Positions 1-8,780 of a DNA stretch of 64,000 nucleotides are shown here, piece after piece. The DNA lies in assembly GCA_009360345.1 (NCBI GenBank), contig SPDP01000003.1, forward strand, positions 496,001 through 560,000. The letters are read 5' to 3'. The stretch's first letter is position 1, and every line of letters begins with the position of its first letter. Source of the stretch: Alcaligenaceae bacterium SAGV5 (GTDB lineage Bacteria; Pseudomonadota; Gammaproteobacteria; Burkholderiales; Burkholderiaceae_B). The notes below the pieces were generated by a model. That model ran no database searches. It saw nothing but the letters and a program-made list of their open reading frames with translations, and was not told the DNA's origin. Both the position numbers and the translations under genes were made by a program.

Positions 1-701
1 AAGTAGGTATTGTGCACGCTGCGCTGCTTGCCCAGCTTGCCATGGATGGGATCGACCGGCTCGCCCGCGCGCATGGCCGCGACGACCTGGCGCTGCCCCG
101 GGATGATGACCATGAGCACGTTGGCGCTCATGATGGTGGCGATCATGGCCCCCACGATCAGGAAGGCCGCGCGCCCCGCGAACAGATGACAGGCCAGCCA
201 GGCGGCCGCGGCCACGAACAGCGCCACCGCGATGCCGACCTTGCGGTCCGCGCGCTCGTCGGTGCCGGCGACGCGGCAAATGATGTCGTACACCAGCCAG
301 CCCACCACCAGGAAGCACAGCACCGCCACCACCGCGGCCGCGGGTCCCCAGTCGAACACGTTGCGGTCGATGAGATAGGTCCGGGCGTTGAACAGGTACA
401 GCACCACCAGCAGCGCGAAGCCCGACATCCAGGTGGAATAGCTTTCCCAGTAGAACCAATGCAGGTGCTCGGGCAAGCGCTTGGGGGCGACGAGGTACTT
501 CTGCGGGTTGTAGAAACCGCCCCCGTGCACGGCCCAGAGTTCCCCCGAGACGCCCTTCTCGATCAGCTCGGGATCCTGCGGTTTCGTCAGGCTGTTGTCG
601 AGCCAGACGAAGTAGAACGAAGATCCGATCCAGGCGATGCCGGTGATGATGTGCAGCCAACGCAGCAGCAGATTGGCCCAATCAAGAATGTAGGCTTCCA
701 T
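1..701 (-). CDS. puuD: Urate hydroxylase PuuD, N-terminal membrane part (runs off left edge)
   Basis: Reading the minus strand from the ATG at 699-701 gives a protein beginning MEAYILDWANLLLRWLH that stays open for 233 codons to the window edge. The N-terminal segment has the GIAWIGSSFYFVWLD stretch and several hydrophobic helices typical of the membrane-anchored urate oxidase PuuD, which oxidises urate to 5-hydroxyisourate in purine breakdown; in that family a cytochrome c-like domain follows at the C-terminus, outside this window. A GGGAAGG stretch sits just before the ATG. Its purine-catabolism neighbours, if any, lie to the left. The family call rests on recognising the N-terminus. Confidence 0.85.
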   Translation of the reverse strand, partial: MEAYILDWANLLLRWLHIITGIAWIGSSFYFVWLDNSLTKPQDPELIEKGVSGELWAVHGGGFYNPQKYLVAPKRLPEHLHWFYWESYSTWMSGFALLVVLYLFNARTYLIDRNVFDWGPAAAVVAVLCFLVVGWLVYDIICRVAGTDERADRKVGIAVALFVAAAAWLACHLFAGRAAFLIVGAMIATIMSANVLMVIIPGQRQVVAAMRAGEPVDPIHGKLGKQRSVHNTY

Positions 702-797
702 GCCCTTCCCGCCAGAGACCAATGCTCACCACTGCGGGCGCTGTGAGCAGGACGGGTCGCGCCAGATGCGAAGCGCCGCGGCGACCGTACAATCAAC

Positions 798-815
798 GGG
801 GGCCTGGTGGCCCCC
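798..815. repeat. GC-rich hairpin in the puuD/DUF2242 divergent region
   Basis: Seven-base arms GGGGGCC and GGCCCCC are separated by TGGT. The 702-943 intergenic stretch also has a TACAAT hexamer at 788-793 that could be a -10 box for the rightward gene, but no convincing -35. There is no T-run, so this is not called a terminator. Confidence 0.4.
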
Positions 816-943
816 GCTTGTTACGGTTTGCATCTTCCCCCGACGCGCCCGCGCTTGTCAATATCGCCCGCCGGTGCCTCACGGCCCCTGGGAATGGATC
901 TTGCGGCCTTCGCGCGTCAGGCTTGCACAGGAGGTACGCGATC

Positions 944-1546
944 ATGTCCGTCTCCCGCCTTGGGCGGTTCGCCGCATGCGCGGCCGCGGCCGGCGCCCTG
1001 GCCGCCGGCTGTGCCCCTCCCAACGATCCGCTGGCCTATACCCGCAACGAATTCGCGCGCACCGACACCTACTCGCGCGCCTACCCCAAGACGCCGGAGC
1101 GGGTGTGCGAGGCGGGCAAGCGTTCGCTGCTGAGCCAGGGATACACGCTGGCCGATGCCGGCGCGCGTTCGCTCGAGGGGCACAAGCAGTTCCAGAGCGG
1201 CGACAACTACAAGGAAATCACCTTCCACCTGGTGTGCGAACCCGATCACACCGGGACCAACCAGTCCATCGCCTTCGTGAACGCGGTCGAATCGACCTTC
1301 GCGCTGAAGAAGACCAACAACTCGGCCAGCGTCGGCGTCGGACTCCTGGGGTCGGTGTCCATGCCCTTCACCTCGTCCGACGACTCCATGGTCAAGACCG
1401 GCAGCGAGACGATCGCCTCGGGCGACTTCTACAGCCGCTTCTTCGCGCTGCTCGAACAATACATGCCGTCCGCTTCGCCCGCGGCCCAGGGCGACGCCAC
1501 GCCCCCCTCGCCCAAGGCGCCCGAGGGACCGACCAAGGCGCCTTAG
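944..1546 (+). CDS. DUF2242-type outer-membrane lipoprotein
   Basis: A 200-residue protein with a lipoprotein signal peptide: the lipobox LAAGC puts the lipidated cysteine at about residue 23. The ATG at 944 is chosen because AGGAGG lies at 929-934; the reading frame is open further upstream but without a ribosome site or signal peptide. The body contains VCEAGKRSLLSQGYTL and a Ser/Asn/Gly-rich middle, which resembles the DUF2242 family of unknown function; the C-terminus is Pro/Lys-rich. It stands alone, divergent from puuD and followed by gabD. The family assignment is from memory of the motif and moderately sure; the lipoprotein nature is clear from sequence. Confidence 0.7.
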   Translation: MSVSRLGRFAACAAAAGALAAGCAPPNDPLAYTRNEFARTDTYSRAYPKTPERVCEAGKRSLLSQGYTLADAGARSLEGHKQFQSGDNYKEITFHLVCEPDHTGTNQSIAFVNAVESTFALKKTNNSASVGVGLLGSVSMPFTSSDDSMVKTGSETIASGDFYSRFFALLEQYMPSASPAAQGDATPPSPKAPEGPTKAP

Positions 1547-1615
1547 GGACGCACGCCCATCCGCTAGAATGGTCGCGATGCTCCAGAACGGAGCCCCACG
1601 CCCGGAGACGTGCCC

Positions 1616-3097
1616 ATGGATCGCCCTGTCGCCCCGCCCCAACTGGCGGACTCCCGTCTTTTCAGAAACCAGGCCTACCTAGGCGGCGCATGGGTGGATG
1701 CCCGGGACGGCGCCACGTTTGCGGTCGACAATCCCGCCGACGGCACGGCGCTGGCCCGCGTCGCCAACCTGGACGCCTCCCAGACCGAGGAAGCCATCGC
1801 CGCGGCCCAGGCCGCCTTCGGTCCGTGGCGGGCCCGCACGGCCAAGGACCGGGCCGCCATCCTGCGGCGCTGGTTCGAACTGATACAGGCCCATGCCGAT
1901 GACCTGGCCGCGCTGATGACGTTGGAGCAAGGCAAGCCGCTGGCCGAAGCCAAGGGCGAAGTGGCCTATGCCGCCTCGTTCGTCGAATGGTTCGCCGAGC
2001 AGGGCAAGCGCATCGCCGGCGATACGCTGGCACCCGTGGCCGCGGGCACGCGGATGCTGGTGCTGCGCGAGCCCATAGGCGTATGCGCGGCCATCACGCC
2101 GTGGAACTTCCCGCTGGCCATGATCACCCGCAAGGCCGGCCCGGCGCTGGCCGCCGGTTGCACCATGGTGCTCAAGCCCGCCGAACAGACGCCGCTGTCC
2201 GCGCTGGCGCTGGCGGAACTGGCGCACCGCGCCGGCCTGCCCGCCGGGGTGCTCAACATCGTCACCGCCGACAACGAACGGTCCATCGCCGCCGGCAAGG
2301 CGCTGTGCGCGAGCCCGGTGGTGCGCAAGCTCACCTTCACCGGCTCCACGCCGGTGGGCCGCATCCTGATGCAGCAGAGCGCCCCCACCATCAAGAAACT
2401 GTCGCTGGAGCTGGGCGGCCTGGCTCCCTTCATCGTCTTCGAGGATGCCGACCTCGACGCCGCCGTCGACGGCGCGATCGCGTCCAAATACCGCAACGCC
2501 GGCCAGACCTGCGTCTGCACCAACCGCTTCTACGTGCACGAGAGCATCTACGATGCCTTCGTCCGGAAGCTGGCCGAACGCAGCGGCGGCCTGAAGGTGG
2601 GCAGCGGTTTCGACGCCGGCGTCGCGCAGGGCCCGCTGATCGACGACGACGCCATCGCCAAGGTCGATCAGCACGTCCAGGATGCCGTGAGCAAGGGCGC
2701 CCGGATCCTGGCGGGCGGCAAGCGGCATGCGCTGGGCGGCCGCTTCTACGAACCCACGGTGCTGGCCGACGTCTCCGAGGACATGCTGTGCATGCGCGAG
2801 GAGACATTCGGCCCGGTTGCCCCCGTGGTCCGCTTCCGCGACGAGGCCGACGTCATCCGCCTGGCCAACGACACCGAGTTCGGCCTCGCCTCGTACTTTT
2901 ACAGCCGCGACATCGGCCGCATCTTCCGCGTGGCCGAGGCGCTGGAATACGGCATGGTCGGCGTCAACACCGGCCTGATCTCGAACGAGGTCGCTCCCTT
3001 CGGCGGCGTCAAGCAGTCGGGGCTGGGACGCGAAGGCTCCGTCCACGGCATCGACGACTATCTCGAGATGAAGTACGTGTGCCTGGGAGGAATATGA
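1616..3097 (+). CDS. gabD: NAD(P)-dependent succinate-semialdehyde dehydrogenase
   Basis: A 493-residue aldehyde dehydrogenase. Visible landmarks are the PWNFP cofactor-binding motif, the general-base glutamate in LELGG (about residue 265), the nucleophilic cysteine in NAGQTCVC (about residue 298), and the C-terminal PFGGVKQSGLGREG segment typical of GabD. It oxidises succinate semialdehyde to succinate in GABA and related catabolism. The ATG at 1616 is preferred over an in-frame GTG at 1610 because GGAGA at 1604-1608 is correctly spaced only for the ATG. The stop overlaps the start of the next gene, so the two are probably co-translated. Other semialdehyde substrates, such as glutarate semialdehyde, are possible. 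Confidence 0.9.
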   Translation: MDRPVAPPQLADSRLFRNQAYLGGAWVDARDGATFAVDNPADGTALARVANLDASQTEEAIAAAQAAFGPWRARTAKDRAAILRRWFELIQAHADDLAALMTLEQGKPLAEAKGEVAYAASFVEWFAEQGKRIAGDTLAPVAAGTRMLVLREPIGVCAAITPWNFPLAMITRKAGPALAAGCTMVLKPAEQTPLSALALAELAHRAGLPAGVLNIVTADNERSIAAGKALCASPVVRKLTFTGSTPVGRILMQQSAPTIKKLSLELGGLAPFIVFEDADLDAAVDGAIASKYRNAGQTCVCTNRFYVHESIYDAFVRKLAERSGGLKVGSGFDAGVAQGPLIDDDAIAKVDQHVQDAVSKGARILAGGKRHALGGRFYEPTVLADVSEDMLCMREETFGPVAPVVRFRDEADVIRLANDTEFGLASYFYSRDIGRIFRVAEALEYGMVGVNTGLISNEVAPFGGVKQSGLGREGSVHGIDDYLEMKYVCLGGI

Positions 3098-3621
3098 GCC
3101 AGGAAGGCGCATCCACGCACGCTGGCGTGAGGCCGGCACGGCCGGAGGACGTCGCCGCCATCCTGGCCTTGATGCGCGGGCTGGCGGAGTACGAAAACCT
3201 CACCCATCTGTTCCTGGCCCGGGACGAGGACCTGCGCGACGCGCTGTTCGGCCCGGCTCCGGCCGCCGAATGCCTGGTGGCCGAAGCGGCAGGCGCGGTG
3301 GCGGGCTACGCCCTCTTCTTCCACAACTACTCCACCTTCCTCGGCCGCCGGGGCCTGTACCTGGAGGACCTCTACGTACACCCCGGCCAGCGGGGCCGGG
3401 GATTGGGCAAGAGCCTGCTGCGCGCCCTGGCCGCCCTGGCGGTGGAGCGCCGCTGCGGCCGTTTCGAGTGGAGCGTACTGGACTGGAACCAGCCCGCCAT
3501 CGATTTCTACCAGGCCATGGGCGCCGACGTGCTGCCCGACTGGCGCATCGTGCGCGTCACGGGCGATGCCCTGGCACGGCTGGGATCGGCGGCGGAGCAG
3601 GCCGGGGCCCGCGGACGCTAG
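3094..3621 (+). CDS. GNAT family N-acetyltransferase
   Basis: A 175-residue single-domain acetyltransferase. The acetyl-CoA binding motif is seen as [14 protein letters not shown], and the family's C-terminal [14 protein letters not shown] helix-strand unit is intact, as in spermidine/spermine acetyltransferase-like GNATs. The ATG overlaps the gabD stop and GGGAGGA lies just upstream, so it is the second gene of a gabD operon. That pairing suggests an amine or amino-acid substrate, but nothing in the sequence fixes it. Its last codon overlaps the end of the convergent chemoreceptor gene by 4 bp. Confidence 0.85.
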   Translation: MSQEGASTHAGVRPARPEDVAAILALMRGLAEYENLTHLFLARDEDLRDALFGPAPAAECLVAEAAGAVAGYALFFHNYSTFLGRRGLYLEDLYVHPGQRGRGLGKSLLRALAALAVERRCGRFEWSVLDWNQPAIDFYQAMGADVLPDWRIVRVTGDALARLGSAAEQAGARGR

Positions 3622-5330
3622 ACCCGGAACGCCCCCACGATCCGGTCCAGCCGCTCGGCCATCTCGCGCATTTCCTCGACCGACCGTGCCGTCTCGCCCA
3701 TGGCGGCCGTGGTTTCCTCGACCATCTGGGCGATGCTCTCCACCTGCTGGGCGATCGAGGTGCTGGCCGCCGATTGCTCCTTGGTCGCATGCGCCACTTC
3801 CCGCACGCGTTCGAGCGAGGTGTCCGCGCTGCTGCTGATCTCGCGCAGCGACACCGCCACCTCGTCGGCCAGGCTGGTACCCTCGGCCACCATGGGCAGG
3901 ATGTGCTCCATCGTGACGGTGGACTCGGCCGTCTCGCGCTGGACGGCATTGACCATCTCTTCGATCTCGACGGTGGCCGACGACGTGCGCTCGGCCAGCT
4001 TGCGGACTTCGTCCGCCACTACGCTGAACCCGCGGCCCTGCTCCCCCGCCCTGGCGGCCTCGATGGCCGCGTTCAGGGCCAGCAGGTTGGTCTGTCCGGC
4101 GATTTCCTTGATGGACGCGGCGATGGAGTTGATCTGCACCGCCCTTTCCTCCAGGCCCCGGATCTTGTGCGACGCCTCTCCCACCGCGGTGGCGATGCGC
4201 TTCATGCTTTCGGCGGCGCTCATCACACGGGTCTCGCCATTGCGGCATTTCTCGGCCACGCCTTCTGAGTTGTGCTGGGTCTGGCTGGCGGCGTCGGAGA
4301 TATGGGCCACCGACACCGTCAGTTCCTCGACCGCCGCGGCCATGGAGGACGTTGCGTCGCTCTGCTGGACCGCCGCGCTGGAGACCTGATTCACCGACTC
4401 GGCGATGCGATGGGCATCGCGTTTCATGGTGGCCGCTTCCTCGCGGACCCGGGCGATCAGGTTGCGCACCGACTCCGACATCCTGGCGAAACCGTCCAGC
4501 AGGCTGCCCGGCTCGGCGGCCGGCAGCCTCTGGCTGAGATCGCCGCCGGCGGCGCGCCGCATGATGTCGAGCACCGCGCGCGGGTCGCCGCCGATCTGGC
4601 GAATGACGCCGCGGGCGATGAGGCCGCTGGCCAGCAGCAGGACCACGGCCAGCACGAGCGCCGTCGCGATGCCGGTGACGAGCTGGCGCGAGATGACCGC
4701 GTCCAGGTCATCGATGTACACGCCGGTGCCGATCACCCAGTTCCAGGGCTGGAAATGCTTGTAGATGTTCAGCTTGGGCACCGGTTCCGTCTGGCCGGGC
4801 CGGGCGAACAGGATGCGCATGGTGCTTTGCCCGCCGCCCTCGCGCATGGCGCTCAGGCGCTCCTGCATGACCAGGCCGGGATCCCGCTTGTCGCCCGAAC
4901 GGGTGATCGCGTTGGAGCCAGCCAGCGAGGGATTGCCCCCGTTCATCACGATCAGGCCCTGCTCGTCGGTCACGAAGATGTACTCGGCCTTGCCGTTATC
5001 CCCTCCATAGCGAAAGCCCTGCAGGGCCGCCTTGGCGGCCTCCTGGGCCTGCTGCTGGGTCAACTGCCCCTTCTGTTGTTGTTCGTGGTAGTGGCTGGCG
5101 ATGCCCCAGGCGCCCTGGGCGACGGCCAGTATCTCCGCTTTCTTGGCATCGAGCAGCAATTGCCGCTCGCTGTAGACGGACCAAGCCTGGACCGCCAGCA
5201 GCAGCAGCACCGCCAGGGCCACCAGGGCCGTCAGCCTGCCCTTCAGCGACGACCGGGCCGTCAAGGCCACCGGGACAGAACGTGTCTCGCCGCCGGAGAA
5301 ACCACTCGTATCTTGCATTACCGCGCTCAT
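3618..5330 (-). CDS. Methyl-accepting chemotaxis protein with periplasmic Cache domain
   Basis: A 570-residue chemoreceptor. The first transmembrane helix is near residues 34-54. It is followed by a single-Cache-like sensor ([19 protein letters not shown], then [13 protein letters not shown]), a second transmembrane helix near 209-231, a HAMP region, and a signalling domain carrying the conserved tip [20 protein letters not shown]. No C-terminal CheR-binding pentapeptide is present. The ATG at 5330 is chosen over an upstream start because AGGGG lies five bases before it. It signals to CheA/CheW; the ligand is unknown, though Cache sensors of this type often bind small carboxylates. It is transcribed alone, convergent with the GNAT gene. 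Confidence 0.92.
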   Translation of the reverse strand: MSAVMQDTSGFSGGETRSVPVALTARSSLKGRLTALVALAVLLLLAVQAWSVYSERQLLLDAKKAEILAVAQGAWGIASHYHEQQQKGQLTQQQAQEAAKAALQGFRYGGDNGKAEYIFVTDEQGLIVMNGGNPSLAGSNAITRSGDKRDPGLVMQERLSAMREGGGQSTMRILFARPGQTEPVPKLNIYKHFQPWNWVIGTGVYIDDLDAVISRQLVTGIATALVLAVVLLLASGLIARGVIRQIGGDPRAVLDIMRRAAGGDLSQRLPAAEPGSLLDGFARMSESVRNLIARVREEAATMKRDAHRIAESVNQVSSAAVQQSDATSSMAAAVEELTVSVAHISDAASQTQHNSEGVAEKCRNGETRVMSAAESMKRIATAVGEASHKIRGLEERAVQINSIAASIKEIAGQTNLLALNAAIEAARAGEQGRGFSVVADEVRKLAERTSSATVEIEEMVNAVQRETAESTVTMEHILPMVAEGTSLADEVAVSLREISSSADTSLERVREVAHATKEQSAASTSIAQQVESIAQMVEETTAAMGETARSVEEMREMAERLDRIVGAFRV

Positions 5331-5461
5331 TCGATCCCCTTGCACGCCCCCCGCCGGGGCATGGCGCACCGGCGCTGCGACGAAAGCTCACTCACGCCAT
5401 TAACGGCATCCCAGGCGGGATCTGTATGGTGGAACGCGGGACCGGCCAGCCGGCAAGCATG

Positions 5462-5489
5462 AAAAAAGGGGGGCTTTCGCCCCCCTTTT
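5462..5489 (-). terminator. Rho-independent terminator after typA
   Basis: On the minus strand a GGGGGGC/GCCCCCC stem (arms 5479-5485 and 5468-5474) closes a GAAA tetraloop and is followed by six T residues. It lies 20 bases beyond the typA stop, and flanking A/T runs extend the stem. It ends the rimP-to-typA transcript. Confidence 0.92.
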
Positions 5490-5509
5490 CACCCTGCGTG
5501 CCATCGCCC

Positions 5510-7330
5510 TCAGGCGGCGTCGCGGCTGGCTCGCTTGCGGTCGTGCTCTTTCAGGTGCAGCTTGCGCAGCCGGATGTTCTTGGGCGTGATCTCGACCAGC
5601 TCGTCATCGGCGATGAACTCCACCGCGTACTCCAGCGTGAGCTGGATGGGCGGGACCAGTCGCACGGCTTCGTCCGTACCCGAGGCGCGGACGTTGGTGA
5701 GCTGCTTGCCCTTGATCGGGTTGACCACCAGATCGTTGTCGCGGCTGTGGATGCCGATGATCATGCCCTCGTACAGCGCCTCGCCGGGCGAGACGAACAT
5801 GCGGCCGCGGTCCTGCAGCTTCCACAGGGCGTAGGCCACGGCATCGCCATCTTCCTGGCTGATCAGCACGCCGTTGTGCCGCTCGCCCAGGGTGCCGTCG
5901 CGCACCGGGGCGTATTCATCGAACACGTGGCTGATCAACCCGACACCGCGCGTCAGCGTCATGAACTCGCCCTGGAAACCGATCAGGCCCCGAGCCGGGA
6001 TACGGTACTCCAGGCGCGTACGGCCCTTGCCGTCCGACGCCATGTCCAGCAGCTCGCCCTTGCGGCGCCCCAGCTCCTCCATCACGGAACCCTGGTGGCC
6101 GTCCTCGACATCCACCGTCAACAGCTCGAACGGTTCGCACCTGGCGCCGTCGATCTCCTTGAAGACCACGCGCGGGCGCGATACCGCCAGCTCATAGCCC
6201 TCCCGGCGCATATTCTCGAGCAGGATGGTCAGGTGCAGTTCGCCGCGTCCCGACACCTCGAAAATCGTGTCGTCGCCCGTCTCGCGCACACGCAGCGCCA
6301 CATTGGACTTGAGCTCGCGGTCCAGGCGGTCGCGCAGTTGGCGGCTGGTCACGAACTTGCCTTCGCGACCGGCCAGCGGCGAGGTATTCACGCAGAAATT
6401 CATGGTCAGGGTCGGTTCATCGACCTTGATCATGGGCAGGGCTTCGGGCGCATCCGGCGCGCACACCGTGCAGCCGATACCCAGTTCATCGATACCGTTG
6501 ATCAGGACGATATCGCCGGCCTGCGCTTCGGGAACGACCTCGCGCTCCAGGCCGCGGAACTTCAGGACCTGGTTGACGCGCCCCTTGATGGGGTTGCTCT
6601 CGGGGCCGAACTTGATCACCACGTCCTGCAACGGACGCACCCGGCCGCGGGTGATGCGGCCCACGCCGATCTTGCCCACGTAGCTGGAATAGTCCAGCGA
6701 CACGATCTGCAGTTGCAAGGGACCGTCGGCATCGTCGTTGCGCACCGGCACCTTGTCCAGGATCACGTCGAACAGCGGCTTCATGTCGCCGCTGCGCACC
6801 TCTTCGGTCAGGCCCGCGTAGCCGTTCAGGCCCGAGGCGTAGACGACCGGGAAGTCGAGCTGTTCCTCGCTCGCGCCGAGCTTGTCGAACAGATCGAAGG
6901 TCTGGTTGATCACCCAGTCGGGGCGGGCGCCCGGACGGTCGATCTTGTTGATCACCACGATGGGCTTCAGGCCCTGGGCCAGCGCCTTGCGGGTCACGAA
7001 GCGGGTCTGGGGCATCGGGCCCTCGACCGCGTCGACCAGCAGCAGCACGCCGTCCACCATGGACAGCACCCGTTCGACTTCGCCGCCGAAGTCGGCGTGC
7101 CCCGGGGTGTCCACGATGTTGATGTGCGTGCCCTCGTACTCGACCGCGCAGTTCTTGGCCAGGATCGTGATGCCACGTTCCTTTTCAATGTCGTTCGAGT
7201 CCATGACCCGCTCGGCCACCTGCTCGTTGTCGCGGAAGGTGCCGGCCTGCCGCAGCAGCTGGTCCACCAGGGTCGTCTTGCCATGGTCCACGTGCGCGAT
7301 GATCGCCACGTTGCGCAATGCGCGTGTCAT
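5510..7330 (-). CDS. typA: Translational GTPase BipA/TypA
   Basis: A 606-residue ribosome-associated GTPase. The GTPase motifs are intact: AHVDHGKTT (G1) near residue 12, DTPGHADF (G3) and NKIDR (G4), followed by the EF-G-like domain II ([17 protein letters not shown]) and the BipA-specific C-terminus ([16 protein letters not shown]). It acts in 50S assembly and stress or cold adaptation. The ATG at 7330 is preceded by AAGGAAA and overlaps the truB stop, making it the last gene of the rimP-nusA-infB-rbfA-truB-typA operon. The longer open frame upstream is only read-through of truB in another frame. Confidence 0.97.
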   Translation of the reverse strand: MTRALRNVAIIAHVDHGKTTLVDQLLRQAGTFRDNEQVAERVMDSNDIEKERGITILAKNCAVEYEGTHINIVDTPGHADFGGEVERVLSMVDGVLLLVDAVEGPMPQTRFVTRKALAQGLKPIVVINKIDRPGARPDWVINQTFDLFDKLGASEEQLDFPVVYASGLNGYAGLTEEVRSGDMKPLFDVILDKVPVRNDDADGPLQLQIVSLDYSSYVGKIGVGRITRGRVRPLQDVVIKFGPESNPIKGRVNQVLKFRGLEREVVPEAQAGDIVLINGIDELGIGCTVCAPDAPEALPMIKVDEPTLTMNFCVNTSPLAGREGKFVTSRQLRDRLDRELKSNVALRVRETGDDTIFEVSGRGELHLTILLENMRREGYELAVSRPRVVFKEIDGARCEPFELLTVDVEDGHQGSVMEELGRRKGELLDMASDGKGRTRLEYRIPARGLIGFQGEFMTLTRGVGLISHVFDEYAPVRDGTLGERHNGVLISQEDGDAVAYALWKLQDRGRMFVSPGEALYEGMIIGIHSRDNDLVVNPIKGKQLTNVRASGTDEAVRLVPPIQLTLEYAVEFIADDELVEITPKNIRLRKLHLKEHDRKRASRDAA

Positions 7331-8265
7331 GTCGTTTCCTTGAATGAAATCAATCTGTCGGGCTGCAGCCAGCCGTCCTCGCAGCGAGCCGTTCCCAGAA
7401 ATCCACCGTCCGGCCCGGCAACCCGGACCTTGCCTGCACCTGTCTCGGCGGCCACCGTGCCGGTTGTATCGCCGGCGGCCATTCTTTCCTTGCGTCCCTG
7501 CATGAAGCGCTGGGCCGCCGCGGCGTCCAGCCGCACGACCGGCAGGTCGGCCAGCAGCGATTCCATCGGCAGCAGCGCGCCGACCGGATCGGCCTGCGTC
7601 TCCAGCCGTTCCAGCGTCCACGCCTGGGCAAGATCGAACCCCGCGGTGCTCGTGCGCCGCAGCGCCGTCAGGTGCGCGCCGCAACCCAGCGCCCGGCCGA
7701 CGTCCTGCGCCAGCGTGCGGACGTAGGTGCCTTTGCTGCACGCGACGTCTATCGTTGCCGACCGCCCGGACAGCGACAGCAACCGCAGTCCGTGGATCGT
7801 GACCTGCCTCGGCTCCCGCTCCAGTTCGATGCCCTCGCGCGCATACTCGTACAAGGGCTTGCCATCGCGCTTGAGCGCCGAATGCATGGGCGGCACCTGC
7901 GAAATCCTGCCGACGAAGCGTGACAGCACGTCGAGCATCCGCGCCTCGTCCACGGCCACCGCGGGATCCTGGCCGGGAAACCCCACCGGGATGCCCGTGC
8001 GATCGCCGCTGTCCGTTTCCTCGCCCAGCGACAGCGTCGCGGTGTAACTCTTGTCGGCGTCGAACATCCCGCCGGAGAACTTGGTCGCCTCGCCGAAGCA
8101 CAACACCATCAAACCGGTCGCGAAAGGATCCAGCGTCCCGGTATGCCCCGCCTTGCGCGCATCCAGGATGCGGCGCGCGCGCTGCAAGGCATGGTTGCTG
8201 GACAAGCCCTCGGGTTTGTCCAGCAACAACACACCATCCAGCGCACGCCCGCGTCGGGAAGCCAT
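7327..8265 (-). CDS. truB: tRNA pseudouridine-55 synthase
   Basis: A 312-residue TruB that forms pseudouridine 55 in the T-arm of tRNAs. The catalytic region [14 protein letters not shown] contains the essential aspartate, and the motifs [15 protein letters not shown] and [15 protein letters not shown] are conserved. A C-terminal PUA-like segment ([10 protein letters not shown]) is present. It follows rbfA after 32 bp and its stop overlaps the start of typA, consistent with one transcript. Confidence 0.97.
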   Translation of the reverse strand: MASRRGRALDGVLLLDKPEGLSSNHALQRARRILDARKAGHTGTLDPFATGLMVLCFGEATKFSGGMFDADKSYTATLSLGEETDSGDRTGIPVGFPGQDPAVAVDEARMLDVLSRFVGRISQVPPMHSALKRDGKPLYEYAREGIELEREPRQVTIHGLRLLSLSGRSATIDVACSKGTYVRTLAQDVGRALGCGAHLTALRRTSTAGFDLAQAWTLERLETQADPVGALLPMESLLADLPVVRLDAAAAQRFMQGRKERMAAGDTTGTVAAETGAGKVRVAGPDGGFLGTARCEDGWLQPDRLISFKETT

Positions 8266-8297
8266 CGCAATCGTCGGAAAAAAGGACGCGGCGCGGC

Positions 8298-8762
8298 TTA
8301 CGCGCGGTCGTCGTCAGGGGCGGACGGCTCTGCCGGCGCGATGCTCTCGCGCGCGTCCTGGCCAGCCTGGCCGGATTCGGCCAGTTCGTCGGCCAGGACG
8401 CCCGGTGTGTTGGCCTGGGCGATCAGCCGGTTCATTTCCATGCCACGCGACATCTGGCGGTCGTGGAAGAAATGCAGCGTGGGAACGGTATGGATATGCA
8501 GGCGCTTGAACAACAGCGAATGCAGCCAGCCCGCTTTTTCGTTCAGCGCGGTTTCCGCCGCGGACGGCTCCGCGCCCATGACGGTGAAATACACCTTGGC
8601 ATGGGCGTAGTCGGGCGTCAGGTCCACGCCCGTGAGCGTGACCAGCCCCGCGCGGGCCACATCGACCTCGCGCTGGATCATTTCGGCCAGATCCTTCTGG
8701 ATCTGGTCGGCGAGCCGCAAGGTGCGGCCGCCGGGTAGCTTCTTCTGCCTGTGACGACTCAT
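8298..8762 (-). CDS. rbfA: 30S ribosome-binding factor RbfA
   Basis: A 154-residue RbfA, needed for late 16S rRNA maturation in the small subunit. The type II KH core is recognisable ([32 protein letters not shown]). The family is usually about 120-130 residues; the extra length here is an acidic C-terminal tail ending in PSAPDDDRA. It starts 18 bp after infB on the minus strand, in the conserved infB-rbfA-truB order. Confidence 0.96.
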   Translation of the reverse strand: MSRHRQKKLPGGRTLRLADQIQKDLAEMIQREVDVARAGLVTLTGVDLTPDYAHAKVYFTVMGAEPSAAETALNEKAGWLHSLLFKRLHIHTVPTLHFFHDRQMSRGMEMNRLIAQANTPGVLADELAESGQAGQDARESIAPAEPSAPDDDRA

Positions 8763-8780
8763 CTGCCCGCACGTACCCCT

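Noticed and set aside
12..746. Plus-strand open frame of 244 codons at the left edge
   Set aside because: It is antisense to puuD, whose minus-strand translation has clear family sequence; the plus frame is His/Gln/Asp-rich shadow sequence.
1679..3139. 486-codon minus-strand frame opposite gabD
   Set aside because: Antisense of a well-supported aldehyde dehydrogenase; no motifs.
5282..7726. Very long plus-strand frame opposite typA
   Set aside because: High-GC antisense shadow: composition is His/Gln/Ala/Val-rich with no domain, and typA is unambiguous on the minus strand.
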